64,000 nucleotides of DNA from Ashinkailepas kermadecensis (lineage: Eukaryota; Arthropoda; Thecostraca; Neolepadidae): positions 151,198-215,197 of the forward strand of contig JAOTOM010004053.1 of NCBI GenBank assembly GCA_034440615.1. Direction: 5' to 3'. Positions 45,601 through 57,600 of this stretch are shown piece by piece (positions within the stretch are counted from its first letter, which is position 1; each line of letters opens with the position of its first letter). Under the pieces are notes generated by a model. That model made no database searches and was not told where the DNA came from. It saw only the letters and a list, made by a program, of their open reading frames with translations. The position numbers and the translations under genes were made by a program.

Positions 45601-48600
45601 CTTTGTCGTATGTACATTTACTTCAGAAGGCCAAAATACTGGTCTATAAGGATGAGGGGAAATATCTGCCTCGCTGGTGCAGCATATTGACTAGAAAGAA
45701 GCGCCTGCTATTTCGCGTTCATATCTTTTTTTTAATATGCATTGCCTGAGGCGCTGCATAAGCGTCCGTAGCTCCGTTCGAATGGTGGTCGGCCGGGCGC
45801 GGAGGCAGGTTGCAATTTGCCGCCCTGGTAGCTCAGCTGGTTCAATCGCTGGCCTGCACTGGTCTCTCCTGTCCTGGCAAGACAGGGTTAGAGTCGCTTC
45901 ACGCACTCGCGTTTAGCCCCGACTGGGAGGGTCAGTTGGCAACTGGCTCGGTAAGGTCGGGGACGAGCTACGGGGGCGGCCGTGTCGGTGCATTGGTGGC
46001 ACGTTAAGCTTTCGATTGAAATTTTGCCGTTGAACTGGAATTCATTGATCTGGTGGTGGGGTCACGGTTCATGCAGCAAGCTCTGCTTAGCAATAGAACC
46101 CTGTTCCATAAAGCCACCCAGCAAGAATTCGGAATAAATATCTTTTTTATGTAGGTAAGAGTAGGACGCGTGCACTGTACTGTCATGAACGGTATCATTC
46201 CCCAGTACACCGATACTGCCTTTCCATACAATTTCCTTGAAAACATCGGTACGGGCTCTATAAAATCATAAGTTGCGATGACATTTCGTGTAAACAGAAA
46301 CGAAAACCTGTCCATAGTGTGTGCTTGTATTTGGTGAACACCACAGCACCACAGCTTATCTCTTGAATGCAAGCTGGTGACTGGCCATTTCCATTCGGCA
46401 GAGGAGCCATCCCAAATGGTGGTCACATGGAACACAGCTGCTGAGGTGGGCAGCGAGGTGTGGTTCGGCGAGACTCGGCTGGAGACACTGGCGGTTGGCA
46501 ACTCCACCAACTTCACCGACGGCGGACCGCTGCATCGAACACAGCTGGTGCACCGCGTCACCATTGCTGACCTGAAGCCCGGCACCAGATATGGTGAGTG
46601 ACAGACTGGAAACAGTCCACTGCATCCTGTGGGCCACAGCCGGGGCCATGTCAGGCCAATCAAGAAAATAATACACTCCTTGGGTTGCCTCACTCCTCTC
46701 ACTATTCTCACAATATGCAATTTTAATTACGAAAACACGACCCCGTCCTTCGCTGGCAACAGCTCTCACGTTATTTCATCACATAACTCAGCATCGGGCC
46801 ATCAGGCAACATCCAACGGCCCCTTTATAATTCTTGAATTGGAACGCAGAGATGTGTAAGGCCCATTTAACATTCAACCGTGGATTATTAACTTTCTTAG
46901 AGTGATTACCTTAACCCTCCCCGTCTTTCCGGTCATATCCTCACACCCCGTCTCGGGGGGTTGATACAACGCCCCCCCTATAATCTCCAAACTAAGCGTC
47001 GCACGAAAACGAAAGAGGTGTCATCGGAAAGCGCTCGACGAGTAGGGCCAGACGCCATCCCCAAAATGTATCCCCCCCAACAAAAAAGTGACGTCACAAG
47101 GTAGCCTATGTTTTCACGACTTACATCATGTGTTTGGCTCTGGGGAGTTCACTTTGGGGGAGATTTGAAGAAAACAAATTATTTGGAATTAGAAAAGGAA
47201 GGCGAAATCGACCATGGCCATACAATTTTTGCCCACCCAAGTTTTGTATTTTATTTCAAACTTGAGTTTTCAATTTTCTTTAATTTTTCTTTTTCTAGTG
47301 GGTAGAGCGGACCGAAAAACGTTGTTCGAAGTCAACTTGCTCTCATAAAAATGCTTACTTTAGCCAGAATCTTCCATTTAACTCTAATGGGCAAATATGC
47401 AAAACAAATAAGTAATCAAAAACGGAAAAAAATATAAAATTCCTCTGGTGCGTTTTGTTTCGTCCCTAAAGATAAGCAAACGCTGAAAGTTTCATTAAAA
47501 TGTATTTATCCGTTAAAGCGTGACGACTGGTTGAACTTTTCTGGAGGTAACCTCACTTGACCTTGACTAACTCGTCGACCCCAGATGACCTGACCTCACA
47601 ATTTTGACACAACATGCCAAATTGATGTGGGAAAAGGTATGCCAAATTTCGGCGCGCTGTCGGGCGCCGTTCTTTCACCATCCGCGGAAAACCTTAGGGG
47701 AGGCATATCAACCCCCTCTCCCCCAAACGGCGCGGGTTAAATCGCCACTTTCTCATCCAGTGACCGCAGGGAAGCGGAAATCCAAAGCAGCTAAAGATAA
47801 AGTCATAAAGTGTGCAGACTTAATAAGGGCCACAACGGCCCATCCAGGTTAAGTCTGTAAATGGAACGACATTTGAAACATTTTGGTCGCAAAACAATGT
47901 CGCTAGCCAACCGCTAACCACATTTAATGTTTGTGGTGGGGCCACCATCCATGAGCACGTTCCACGAATGTTGTCATGCTCTCTGACAAGCGTAGTCCTA
48001 ATGTACGAGCGAAGTAAGGGAAATCAGGTCACCAAAGATTCATGAATCTTTGGTGAATCGATTCTGGTGCATATATGACGAACCGAATGGTGATCAAGAA
48101 TATTGGTGATCGATGACAATGAGAAGTAAATTGATATTTGCATTAAAACTTTTCGGCATATGGTTTAAACATCAAGACACGTCTCATTGCCATCTATCAC
48201 TTAAATGTCACAACATTGCAACAAATCAATAATATACCAGTATATATGGAACCTTGGTGTAAAGCTTCAGCATGTCGATGTCTATAATTCCCTACAAATA
48301 TGATGATGAATAATGGAATACTTGACACTGCATGTCCAGCATCAATGGGCTCAATGGTTGTTAGCCCTATTGTATTACCTACTTGTTACCATTTCGTAAC
48401 TTCTTTCTGCATGACGTGGCAATATATGTTTTGTATTATACATGCAGTGTACAATATACTGCAGATAACCATGACAATTCTTGCGTATAAATTACGTTGC
48501 ATTCGATTATTTTGTGTGCCATTTTTCTGTTTTAATCCGATTAAAGTCGATTAAAGCCACCGAGCGACTGAAAGTATTTCTCGCCGGATGAAATTCAAGT

Positions 48601-51600
48601 CATCATACATACAGTTAACATCACCATTTCAAACCTGAATGACCCATGCTGGTTTGTCCAATGGCACGTTCTGCTCTGTTCCGTGACCGACGCTGTTCTG
48701 TCCAGTGGCACTCACTGCTCTGTGCTGTGACCGATGGTGTTCTGTCCAGTGCCACGCACTACTCTGTGCCGTGACCGACACTGTTCTGCCCAGTGGCACT
48801 CACTGCTCTGTGCTGTGACCGATGGTGTTCTGTCCAGTGCCACGCACTACTCTGTGCCGTGACCGACACTGTTCTGTCCAGTGCCACGCACTACTCTGTG
48901 CTGTGACCGACGCTGTTCTGTCCAGTGCCACGCACTACTCTGTGCCGTGACCGACACTGTTCTGCCCAGTGGCACTCACTACTCTGTGCTGTGACGGATG
49001 GTGTTCTGCCCAGTGCCACGCACTACTCTGTGCCGTGACCGACACTGTTCTGTCCAGTGACACTCACTGCTCTGTGCCGTGACCGACACTGTTCTGTCCA
49101 GTGGCACTCACTGCTCTGTGCTGTGACGGATGGTGTTCTGCCCAGTGACACTCACTGCTCTGTGCTGTGACCGACACTGTTCTGTCCAGTGGCACTCACT
49201 GCTCTGTGCCGTGACCGACACTGTTCTGTCCAGTGGCACACACTGTCTGTGCCGTGACGGATGGTGCTCTGTCCAGTGACACACACTGCTCTGTGCTGTG
49301 ATCTATGCTGCTCTGTGCAGTGACATGTTTCGCTGTGCACAGTGTACCAGGTGGGCAGCGATGCTGGGTGGTCCGAGGTGTTCTGGTTCATCTCGATGAA
49401 GGCGGGAGTCGACTGGAGCCCCCGACTGGCTGTGTATGGGGACATGGGTTCTGTCAATGCCCAGTCACTGCCCAGGTCAGTCGGAGACAGGTCGGGTCAA
49501 CAAGAACAAGTAATCGTGATTGGACCAGGTCAATCGGGCTGGTGAAGTCAGGCCAATCGGGGACAGATGGAGTCGGATGGGGCCAGGTCAGGTCAATCAG
49601 AATCAGGTCAGAACAGTCAGGAACTGGCCAGACCAAAACTAGGGCAGGTAAGTGGAACTGAAACCGAGTTGGTGAAGGTAGTGCTAGGTCAGTCAGAAAC
49701 ATCTCAGGTCAGCTTGGTCCCTCCTTGTCTAGCGAGCACCTTTAATGACGGGAGTCCGTAATGTGTTCTGGCCTGTGTGGTTGCAGGAGTGTGATTATAG
49801 TGGGACTTCTGCTAGGAGAACAAGAACCACGAATGTACACGCTTCACCTGTTCGTCAAGGTATAGACAAAACGTCGAATTTATTTTGCATATCGGCACTT
49901 TTGCATTCTTCTGGAATACCTTCCATGGCGTTTGGTGGTGCTTTGGCGCTTTATAATGGAGTTAGATTTTGAGTCCGTAAATATGTTCGCTGCGTCCATT
50001 TCCAATTCTGGTGCTTCGTGTCTGGAAGTGTACCGATGCTGGATCACATGCCTGCACCATGCTCCTGCACCCTGCGCCTACACCGTACCGCAGAGGCGCC
50101 ACGTCATCGCTTGACGAGTCAGAGTCTGCGCCATGACATCCGTGCCGTGATACAGGCTGCAGCGAGAGACACAGCAGGGCATGTATGACGCCGTCCTCCA
50201 CGTGGGAGACTTCGCGTACGACATGGACTCGGACAACGGCGAAGTGGGCGACGAGTTCATGCGCCAGCTGGAGCCCATCGCCGCCTACCTGCCCTACATG
50301 ACGTGTCCCGGCAACCACGAGCAGAAGTAGTGAGCACACGGGCGGCCGTCGCGGCAGCGTGCCAGATCGCCGCACGTGCTGGCTGTGAACGCCGCAAATT
50401 TGGCACTACAATATGTCGTAAATGGACCTAGGGTTCCGTATGTGCGGTTGCGGCTGTCAGTTGAGAATGGCACGTCGTCGATGGGCCGTGTGTGTATTCT
50501 CACGTGCCCCGTCAAGTTCACAATGACATCCCGGAGGAGCCTCCGCCATCGCTGCGGCACACAGATGCTGGATGACTATGCTAGTCACTATGAATATGAT
50601 TATGCTAGTTAGTACTTCATGCACTGACTAGCACAATCCTAAGGTTGATGCTTCGCTGCTAATGTTTCCTACCTCCGACTTTCATCACTGCAAGTGCAAT
50701 GGACCCTGCGAGACGTGTGGCGTTTCGATTCTAACAGCCAGGCTGAAACATGAAGCTACCTGTATTGAAGAGGGAGGGAACACTGCCATGGAGTATTCAA
50801 TATTGCACGCTCATACCCCACCAGAGCAATTGTTTACTCCGCACTGCCAGTTTTGGCGCGATTGACAGCCCGTCGCCGCAGATCCACTTTTTCATTTTTC
50901 GTGGGGCGACACCCGTCGCTCTTTTCGTTCGTTTCTTGGGGTGACACCAGTCACCCCGTGTGGATTTGTTTAATCTCGTCGTATTTATGTTCCCTGTGTT
51001 TCTGCGTGTTCTTGTTTATTTATATTTCATTAGGTAGGTTTTTTTCCCCGCGATGGGGAAAAAACGCAAAAAAGATACCGACCCCAGCTCGCCACCGGAC
51101 TCCGAGACGGAATTTCCGCCGCTGACCACCCCTGACGACCATCGCGCGACCCCGGACTCTGCACATGATACCACCGTTGATGACCCGCGCCAGACAATTC
51201 CTTTGGACGACGCCATGGAAGCCCTTTGTCCCTCACCTGCCCCCGCTCGTACCAAGACCTCGCCTCGCAATTCCGACCAGACCATCACTCTCCACGCCAC
51301 AGACCCACGCCCTAACCAGACCACGCCATCCCAACAACCTGATCCCATCGAACCTTATCTCGACAGTGCTGGCTCTTTCATAGTAGTCAAGCCTGTCGAG
51401 GAATCCGTATCCTTCCGCCGTATTAACGTTTTCTGGCCGACCAAACAACTCCTCTCCATCTGTTCCTTAGCCAATCCTGATATCGAAGCCCCTGCCAACG
51501 GAACCCTTGTTATCAAAACCCAAACCCGAGCCCAGACCAAAGCCCTCCTTCGTACCACCACATTTTGTGGTAAATCCGTTACCATATCACTCCACTCCAA

Positions 51601-54600
51601 CCGCAACTCCACCAAGGGCACCGTCTTCACGCCGGAGCTCCGCTTCATGTCCGAAGCGGATATCCAAGCGGAGCTCAGGCCGCAGGGGGTGACCCACGTC
51701 CACCGAATCACCTCCTTTAAAGACGGCCAGAAACGGGATACAAGCCTCCTTGTCCTCACCTTCAACTCCACCACTCTTCCCAAGACTCTCCTCGCCGGCT
51801 AAATCCGATGCCAATTCCGAGTATTCATTCCCAATCCCCTCCGCTGTTTCAATTGTCAGCACTTCGGGCATGGAAGTAAGATGTGTCGCCAAACCGCCCG
51901 CTGCCCAAAGTGCGGAGAACCACCCCATCCTGAATCCATCTGCTCCAAGCCTGCCTACTGCCTCAGCTGTAATACATCCGACCACCTCACCACTTCCAAC
52001 CTCTGCCCAGTCTGGCGACGGGAGAAAGAGGTTTGTGCCGTCAAGGCCACGACCGGGGTATCCTACCCCCAGGCCCGGCGGTCTGTCGAGGCCACCTCCC
52101 CCTCCACCAAAACGTACGCACAGGTGACCAGCATTGCTCCACCCACCCCTCGCGTCAACACCACTTCTACTTCGATGCAAACTGACATGATTCCCGGTCT
52201 AGCTCCACTAAAAAAACTTGCACCACTCACCACACCTACACAAACCACCCTGGCTCAAAACACACAGACCATTCCAAACAAACAGACCAAACAGACAACG
52301 AATTCCACAAGGAATGACAAGCCCCGCAGCCATTCGGCAGCCGGGGAAATGCGCTCCACTTCCATGGCCCGCCGACCGAGCCCGGTGCACACGGTGCGGG
52401 CCGGCGACCACGTGACCCGACCGACTCCCAGCCGGCGGCCATCCCCGTGGCAGTGGCTGGCCGCCGTGACCGGCCGCCAAGGTCACCGGTCGGCCGGACG
52501 GCTGTGGCGGAAACACCGCCACCGCCCGCACCCAACACACGTGTCCGCCGGAGATGCACTCCTGGCTCCGACATGCGCCGAAAGGTGCAGACGAACAATA
52601 ACACTTTTCTTCCCGATGTCCACACTTCTACAATGGAATTGCCGCAGCCTGATCTCCAAATGGGCAGAAATTAAAGCCTTTTTTAGCATCTTAACTCCGA
52701 TTCTCATCGCACTCCAAGAAACATGGTTTTTGCCTACAGATACATATAACTTCAATATTTCCAATTACTCACTGTACCGTCACGATGAGGTCCGTGGACC
52801 ACATCGCAGTGGCGGTACAGCACTGTACATCAACAATGATTTTACACATGCACAAATTTCACTTAATTCATCTTTACAAGCCGTAGCTTGTAATTTACGT
52901 TTCCATGGGAGGAATATAGACGTATGTTCTATTTATATTCCACCACACACAGACAACACAAATATTTTGACACAATTAGAACACCTTATAGCACATTTCA
53001 AGAACCTGTTCATCTTACTCGGCGATTTCAACGCTCATAGCCCAGCGTGGGATAAAAATGTACACACCCAGACACTCGCGGACGCATTATACAACACATA
53101 TTAGACCGACATAATTTAGTAATAATTAACACTGGAGAGCCAACTTTTTTTCACCTCGGGCACAACACAGAAACTGCAATAGATTTGACAATTTGCTCTC
53201 CAACTTTGTCCAACGATTTCGATTGGACCATAGACACAGACATTCATGACAGCGATCACTACCCCATCAAATGAATACCAACTTTTTCAACTGCTACTGA
53301 TAGCACACCCAATTTTATCCCACGCTGGAACATTTCAAAAGCCGGTTGGACAACATTTCAGGAACTTTCTTATATTCAATACAACCCCAACATTTCTCCC
53401 GTCAAAAGCATGAACTCAATTACACACAAACTTTTCGAAGCAGCATCCACCACAATTCCACTCACGAGACCTTTCACAAAACGAAACCCAGTACCTTGGT
53501 GGTGTCTAGAAATTTCACAAGCAATTGCGGTTCGAAAAAGAGCATTTAGGAAGTATTTACGACATCCCGATCAAAAAAATTTAACCACCCGTAACCGTGA
53601 ACGTGCGAGAACCCGCCGCATTATTCGCGATGCTAAGCGCCGTTCATGGCCCTCATATTTACAGCAGCTCACTTTTCAAACACCTTTAAGTAAAATATGG
53701 CAAGTAATCCGACGTTTGTCCGGACGCTCCCCATTTAAATTTCTACCGACCCTCAAAATCAACAATCTCACCATTACAGACCCACAAACCATAGTAAATA
53801 TCATAGCTGATACCATAGCCCATAATAGCTCCGATGAGAACTACCGACCTAATTTCTTACAAAATGCACATCACACTTTTCACACCAATCTCGACCTCTT
53901 TGATTCCGACAATACCGAGTACTACAATGATTCTTTTCATCTTTCTGAACTGGAGAATGCCATTTCCTCCGCCGGTAGCACTTCAGTAGGGCCTGACAAA
54001 TTACATTATTCCTTCTTTCGACATCTATCTGACCACACCAAACAATGCATCTTAGACACATTTAATTCATTATGGTCAAATCATATCTTTCCTGAAGCAT
54101 GGAAAAAAGCTATCATCATCCCCATTCCAAAACCCGGCAAAGACCATAGTAACCCAAGTAATTTTTGACCCATTGCACTCACCAGTTGCTTAGGAAAACT
54201 TTTTGAACGAATAGTTATTAAAAGACTGACCTGGCACCTGGAAACAAATTCACTTCTATCTCCCTTTCAATGTGCTTTTCGGCGAGGACGCAGCACCATA
54301 GATCACCTTATTATATTAGAAACAGACATCCGCCTAGGCTACAAAAAAAACATGAACACACAGTCGCAGTATTTTTAGACATAAGCAAAGCTTACGATAT
54401 GGTTTTCAAACCCGCATTACTTTTCAAAATTCAGCGACTCGGTATAAAAGGACACTTAGCTCATTATTTAGTAGGTTTTTTATCCGGTACTCGCCCATTC
54501 CACATCAGGTGCCAGTCAGCCATCTCTGATCCACATATTCTTCAAAATGGACTAGCACAGGGAAGCTGCATTTCACCAGTTTTATTCAACCTCATCATTG

Positions 54601-57600
54601 CCGATCTTTTCACCGATATGCCTATTAATGTATCATACTCTTTGTTTGCCGATGACAGCGCAATTTGGTGTTCCGGAAAAAATTACGAGCATTGTTTATT
54701 TCACCTACAAAACGCACTAGACAAAATACATCAATGGTCCCTGAAGTATGGTTTCATTTGTTCGGCCCCAAAATCTGCAACACCGGTATTTAGTAAATTA
54801 ACACCTTGCCCAAACCCAGATGCACCACTCCACCTCGGAAACAATGATATACCTTTTGTAACTTCGTTTAAATTTCTTGGTATTATTTTTGACCGTAGGC
54901 TTTCAATGCATAAACACATCGAACACATCCAGAACAAATGTTTTCACCGACTGAATTTATTTCGCTGCATCACTTCTACATCACTTGGAGCCGACCGTCA
55001 TACACTTCTACTACTTTACAAATCTTTAGTTCTACCCATAATTGAATATGGATCCGTAGTATATACCGGTGCTAGCACATCCTCATTACACATATTAGAC
55101 ACCATTCAAAATATATTTATCCGTATCGCACTCGGTGCAATGACTACTTCACCCATTATTTCTTTACAAGCCGAATCGGGAATTCCTCCACTAGCTCTCC
55201 GTAGAATGCAGCAAACACTTAGTTACGCCTCCAAAATTCAATTTCACGCAAACCACCCCACACACGCGTCATTACAAATTCTCCCAAATTTACATCATCA
55301 TGATTTAGGTCCAGCGGAAAAACGAACTATAGCTTCTCGAAGCGAACTAGAAGCTATAGTGAGACCACTCACTATAGCTTCTCGGATGAAAACATTATCT
55401 GAACAACTTCATTTCACTATTCCACCCATTACTTCTCTTTCTCCACTGACTACACCACCGTGGCAGATAGCCGAACGACACATTTTATATCTCACCACCA
55501 CTCCAAAATCACAGCTTTGTCCGGAATATATAAAACAAAAATTTCACCGAATTCGGTCTCGTTATTACCATGTTCCATTTGTTTTTACAGACGGTTCGAA
55601 AGATGCTAACCTTACAGGAAATGCCGTAGTTTCCGGAACATACAAAAAACAACATCGATTACCAGACGGAACATCAATTTTCATCGCTGAATTACATGCT
55701 ATCCTCATTACCCTCCGTTATATTCGCAATCGTTTTCTCTGTCGCCCCATGCGCAGCGTCATTATTTGTTCGGACTCCAAATCTGTTTTACGATCTCTTT
55801 CGTCACTTTCTTTTTCACATCATTGCCATATTTATATTTATGAATCACTAGAAACACTTCATCTGATGGGCGTGAAGGTCCGTTTCCGGTGGGTGCCCAG
55901 TCACTGTGGCATCCCAGGAAACGAGGAAGCAGATCATCTAGCAAAACAATCATTACAAATACCACACATCACAGAAATCCCACCACATTTTGACGCCATT
56001 AAATCAACAATACGACAGAACATTCGGCAATTTTGGAACCAAACCTGGACACAAAGCACAAACCATACCCAATTACGGAACATTAAACCAATCATCGATA
56101 TTCGGACGCCATCATTTCTAATCAACCGCCATGAAGAAAAAGTTCTATCGCGCATCCGCATAGGACATACTTACCTCACACATCGATTTATTTATTCTGC
56201 TTCACCTCGGCCTTCATGCCCGTCATGTAACACTCACATTACAGTCCCACATATATTACTATACTGCCCACAATACCATGGCCCTAGAAAACAACTTATC
56301 GATTACTGCCACACACACAACATTCCATTCTCTTTGCCCTCATTGTTGGGGGACGACCACCCATCTCTTTTCAAGCTACTTTTCTTTTTTCTACGAGAAA
56401 CCAAATTGTTCCAGGAATTATAGACTGATTTTTTTCGATTTAATACCTTATTCATTGTTTTCAACGGAGCGAAATGGCCTGAGGAGACCGAAGCGCCTAA
56501 ACAAACAAAACGGAAACTGAACACTGCCACCTAAGATGTGTCTTCCCAGCGAGGGAGATGGCTAGCTGAAATGCAACATCCACACAGGAAAATGTGGAAT
56601 TAATGAAACGAGGTTTTGAATTGTAATGGCCATGCGCATGTAATTTGATTTTCCAGGTGCGATGTGTACATTCCGTGCTACTCCCAGGTTTTAAAGCTTA
56701 TCTTCTTGAATCCTCTTGATTCCAGCAACTTCTCCAACTACAAGAACCGTTTCACGATGCCGCGCGCCGGCGATGACATGTTCTACAGCTTCAACATGGG
56801 TCCAGTTCACTTTGTGTCCGTCTCCACCGAGTACTACTACTACTTCAACTACGGCCTCCAGATGGTTGGCAATCAGTACCACTGGTTGGAGAAGGACCTG
56901 GCGGTGAGTTGTGACATCATCAAGCGCCAGAAAGCATCAGCCATGTCGTCTATGACCCGTATGCTGTTATCGACCTTAGCTCACTGATTATATCGGCTCA
57001 GGGCAGACTCTTAGTGCTGAGTAGTGCCCTTCAAGTTCATCTTTAGGCTATATCGTCAGTTTTGTAGGATCAGGAGGCCTAGAGGTGGGGTGTTTCCGAA
57101 AGATGAACGGCCATCAAGCCCACATAAAGAAAGAAATGGTTTCAGAATGGTTTTAGATGGTTTGTGAACCGGACGACTGCCCTCATAATGTTGGTTAGCC
57201 TGTGAGCATGTCAACGTACACACCTGAGCAGGGCTGTACCTGAGGAGGTCCGCACCTAGACGGGTCCGCACATGGACGGGTCTGCACGTGGACGTGTTTG
57301 AACCTGCACGGTTCCAGCCGTTGCCTGTCGCCCCACTGTCTGTTGGGCTGCCGTGTGTTGACCGCCGGGGCCGGCCGTGTGGTGTGTGGTGTGGCGACTG
57401 CCGGGGTGGCCGTGTGGTGTGTGGTGTGGCGACTGCCGGGGTGGCCGTGTGGTGTGTGGTGTGGCGACTGCCGGGGTGGCCGTGTGGTGTGTGGTGTGGC
57501 GACTGCCGGGGTGGCCGTGTGGTGTGTGGTGTGGCGACTGCCGGGGTGGCCGTGTGGTGTGTGGTGTGGCGACTGCCGGGGTGGCCGTGTGGTGTGTGGT

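Larger units (their letters stand above)
36673..46401 (+). other. ACP7 intron 1
   Basis: 9.7 kb, AT-rich in its first half. It contains a SINE 3' fragment, gypsy-like integrase pieces, the second copy of the ~240-bp dispersed repeat, a 35-bp satellite and a tRNA-derived SINE. Weak, irregular repeats of the 'aggtcaggtggtgac' type lie near 37380-37600, and a tgcatatatatgcata-rich tract near 38870-38950. No coding exon was recognised in it. Confidence 0.7.
50789..56518 (+). mobile_element. Full-length I-clade non-LTR retrotransposon, inactivated
   Basis: 5.73 kb in intron 4. gaacactgcca at 50778-50788 recurs at 56519-56529, an 11-bp target duplication that fixes both ends. The order is a 5' UTR of about 265 bp, ORF1 with zinc knuckles, then ORF2 with apurinic endonuclease, reverse transcriptase, RNase H and a terminal zinc knuckle, and a short A-rich 3' end (cctaaacaaacaaaacgg). 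RNase H together with an APE-type endonuclease is typical of the I group. It carries several stops and frameshifts. It is related to the remnant at 16020-18205. Confidence 0.9.

Noticed and set aside
50163..50326. Exon 4 starting after ctgcag (50163)
   Set aside because: Would put the GDFAY and GNHE motifs out of frame with exon 3. The upstream tacag|g acceptor keeps the phase and the family reading.
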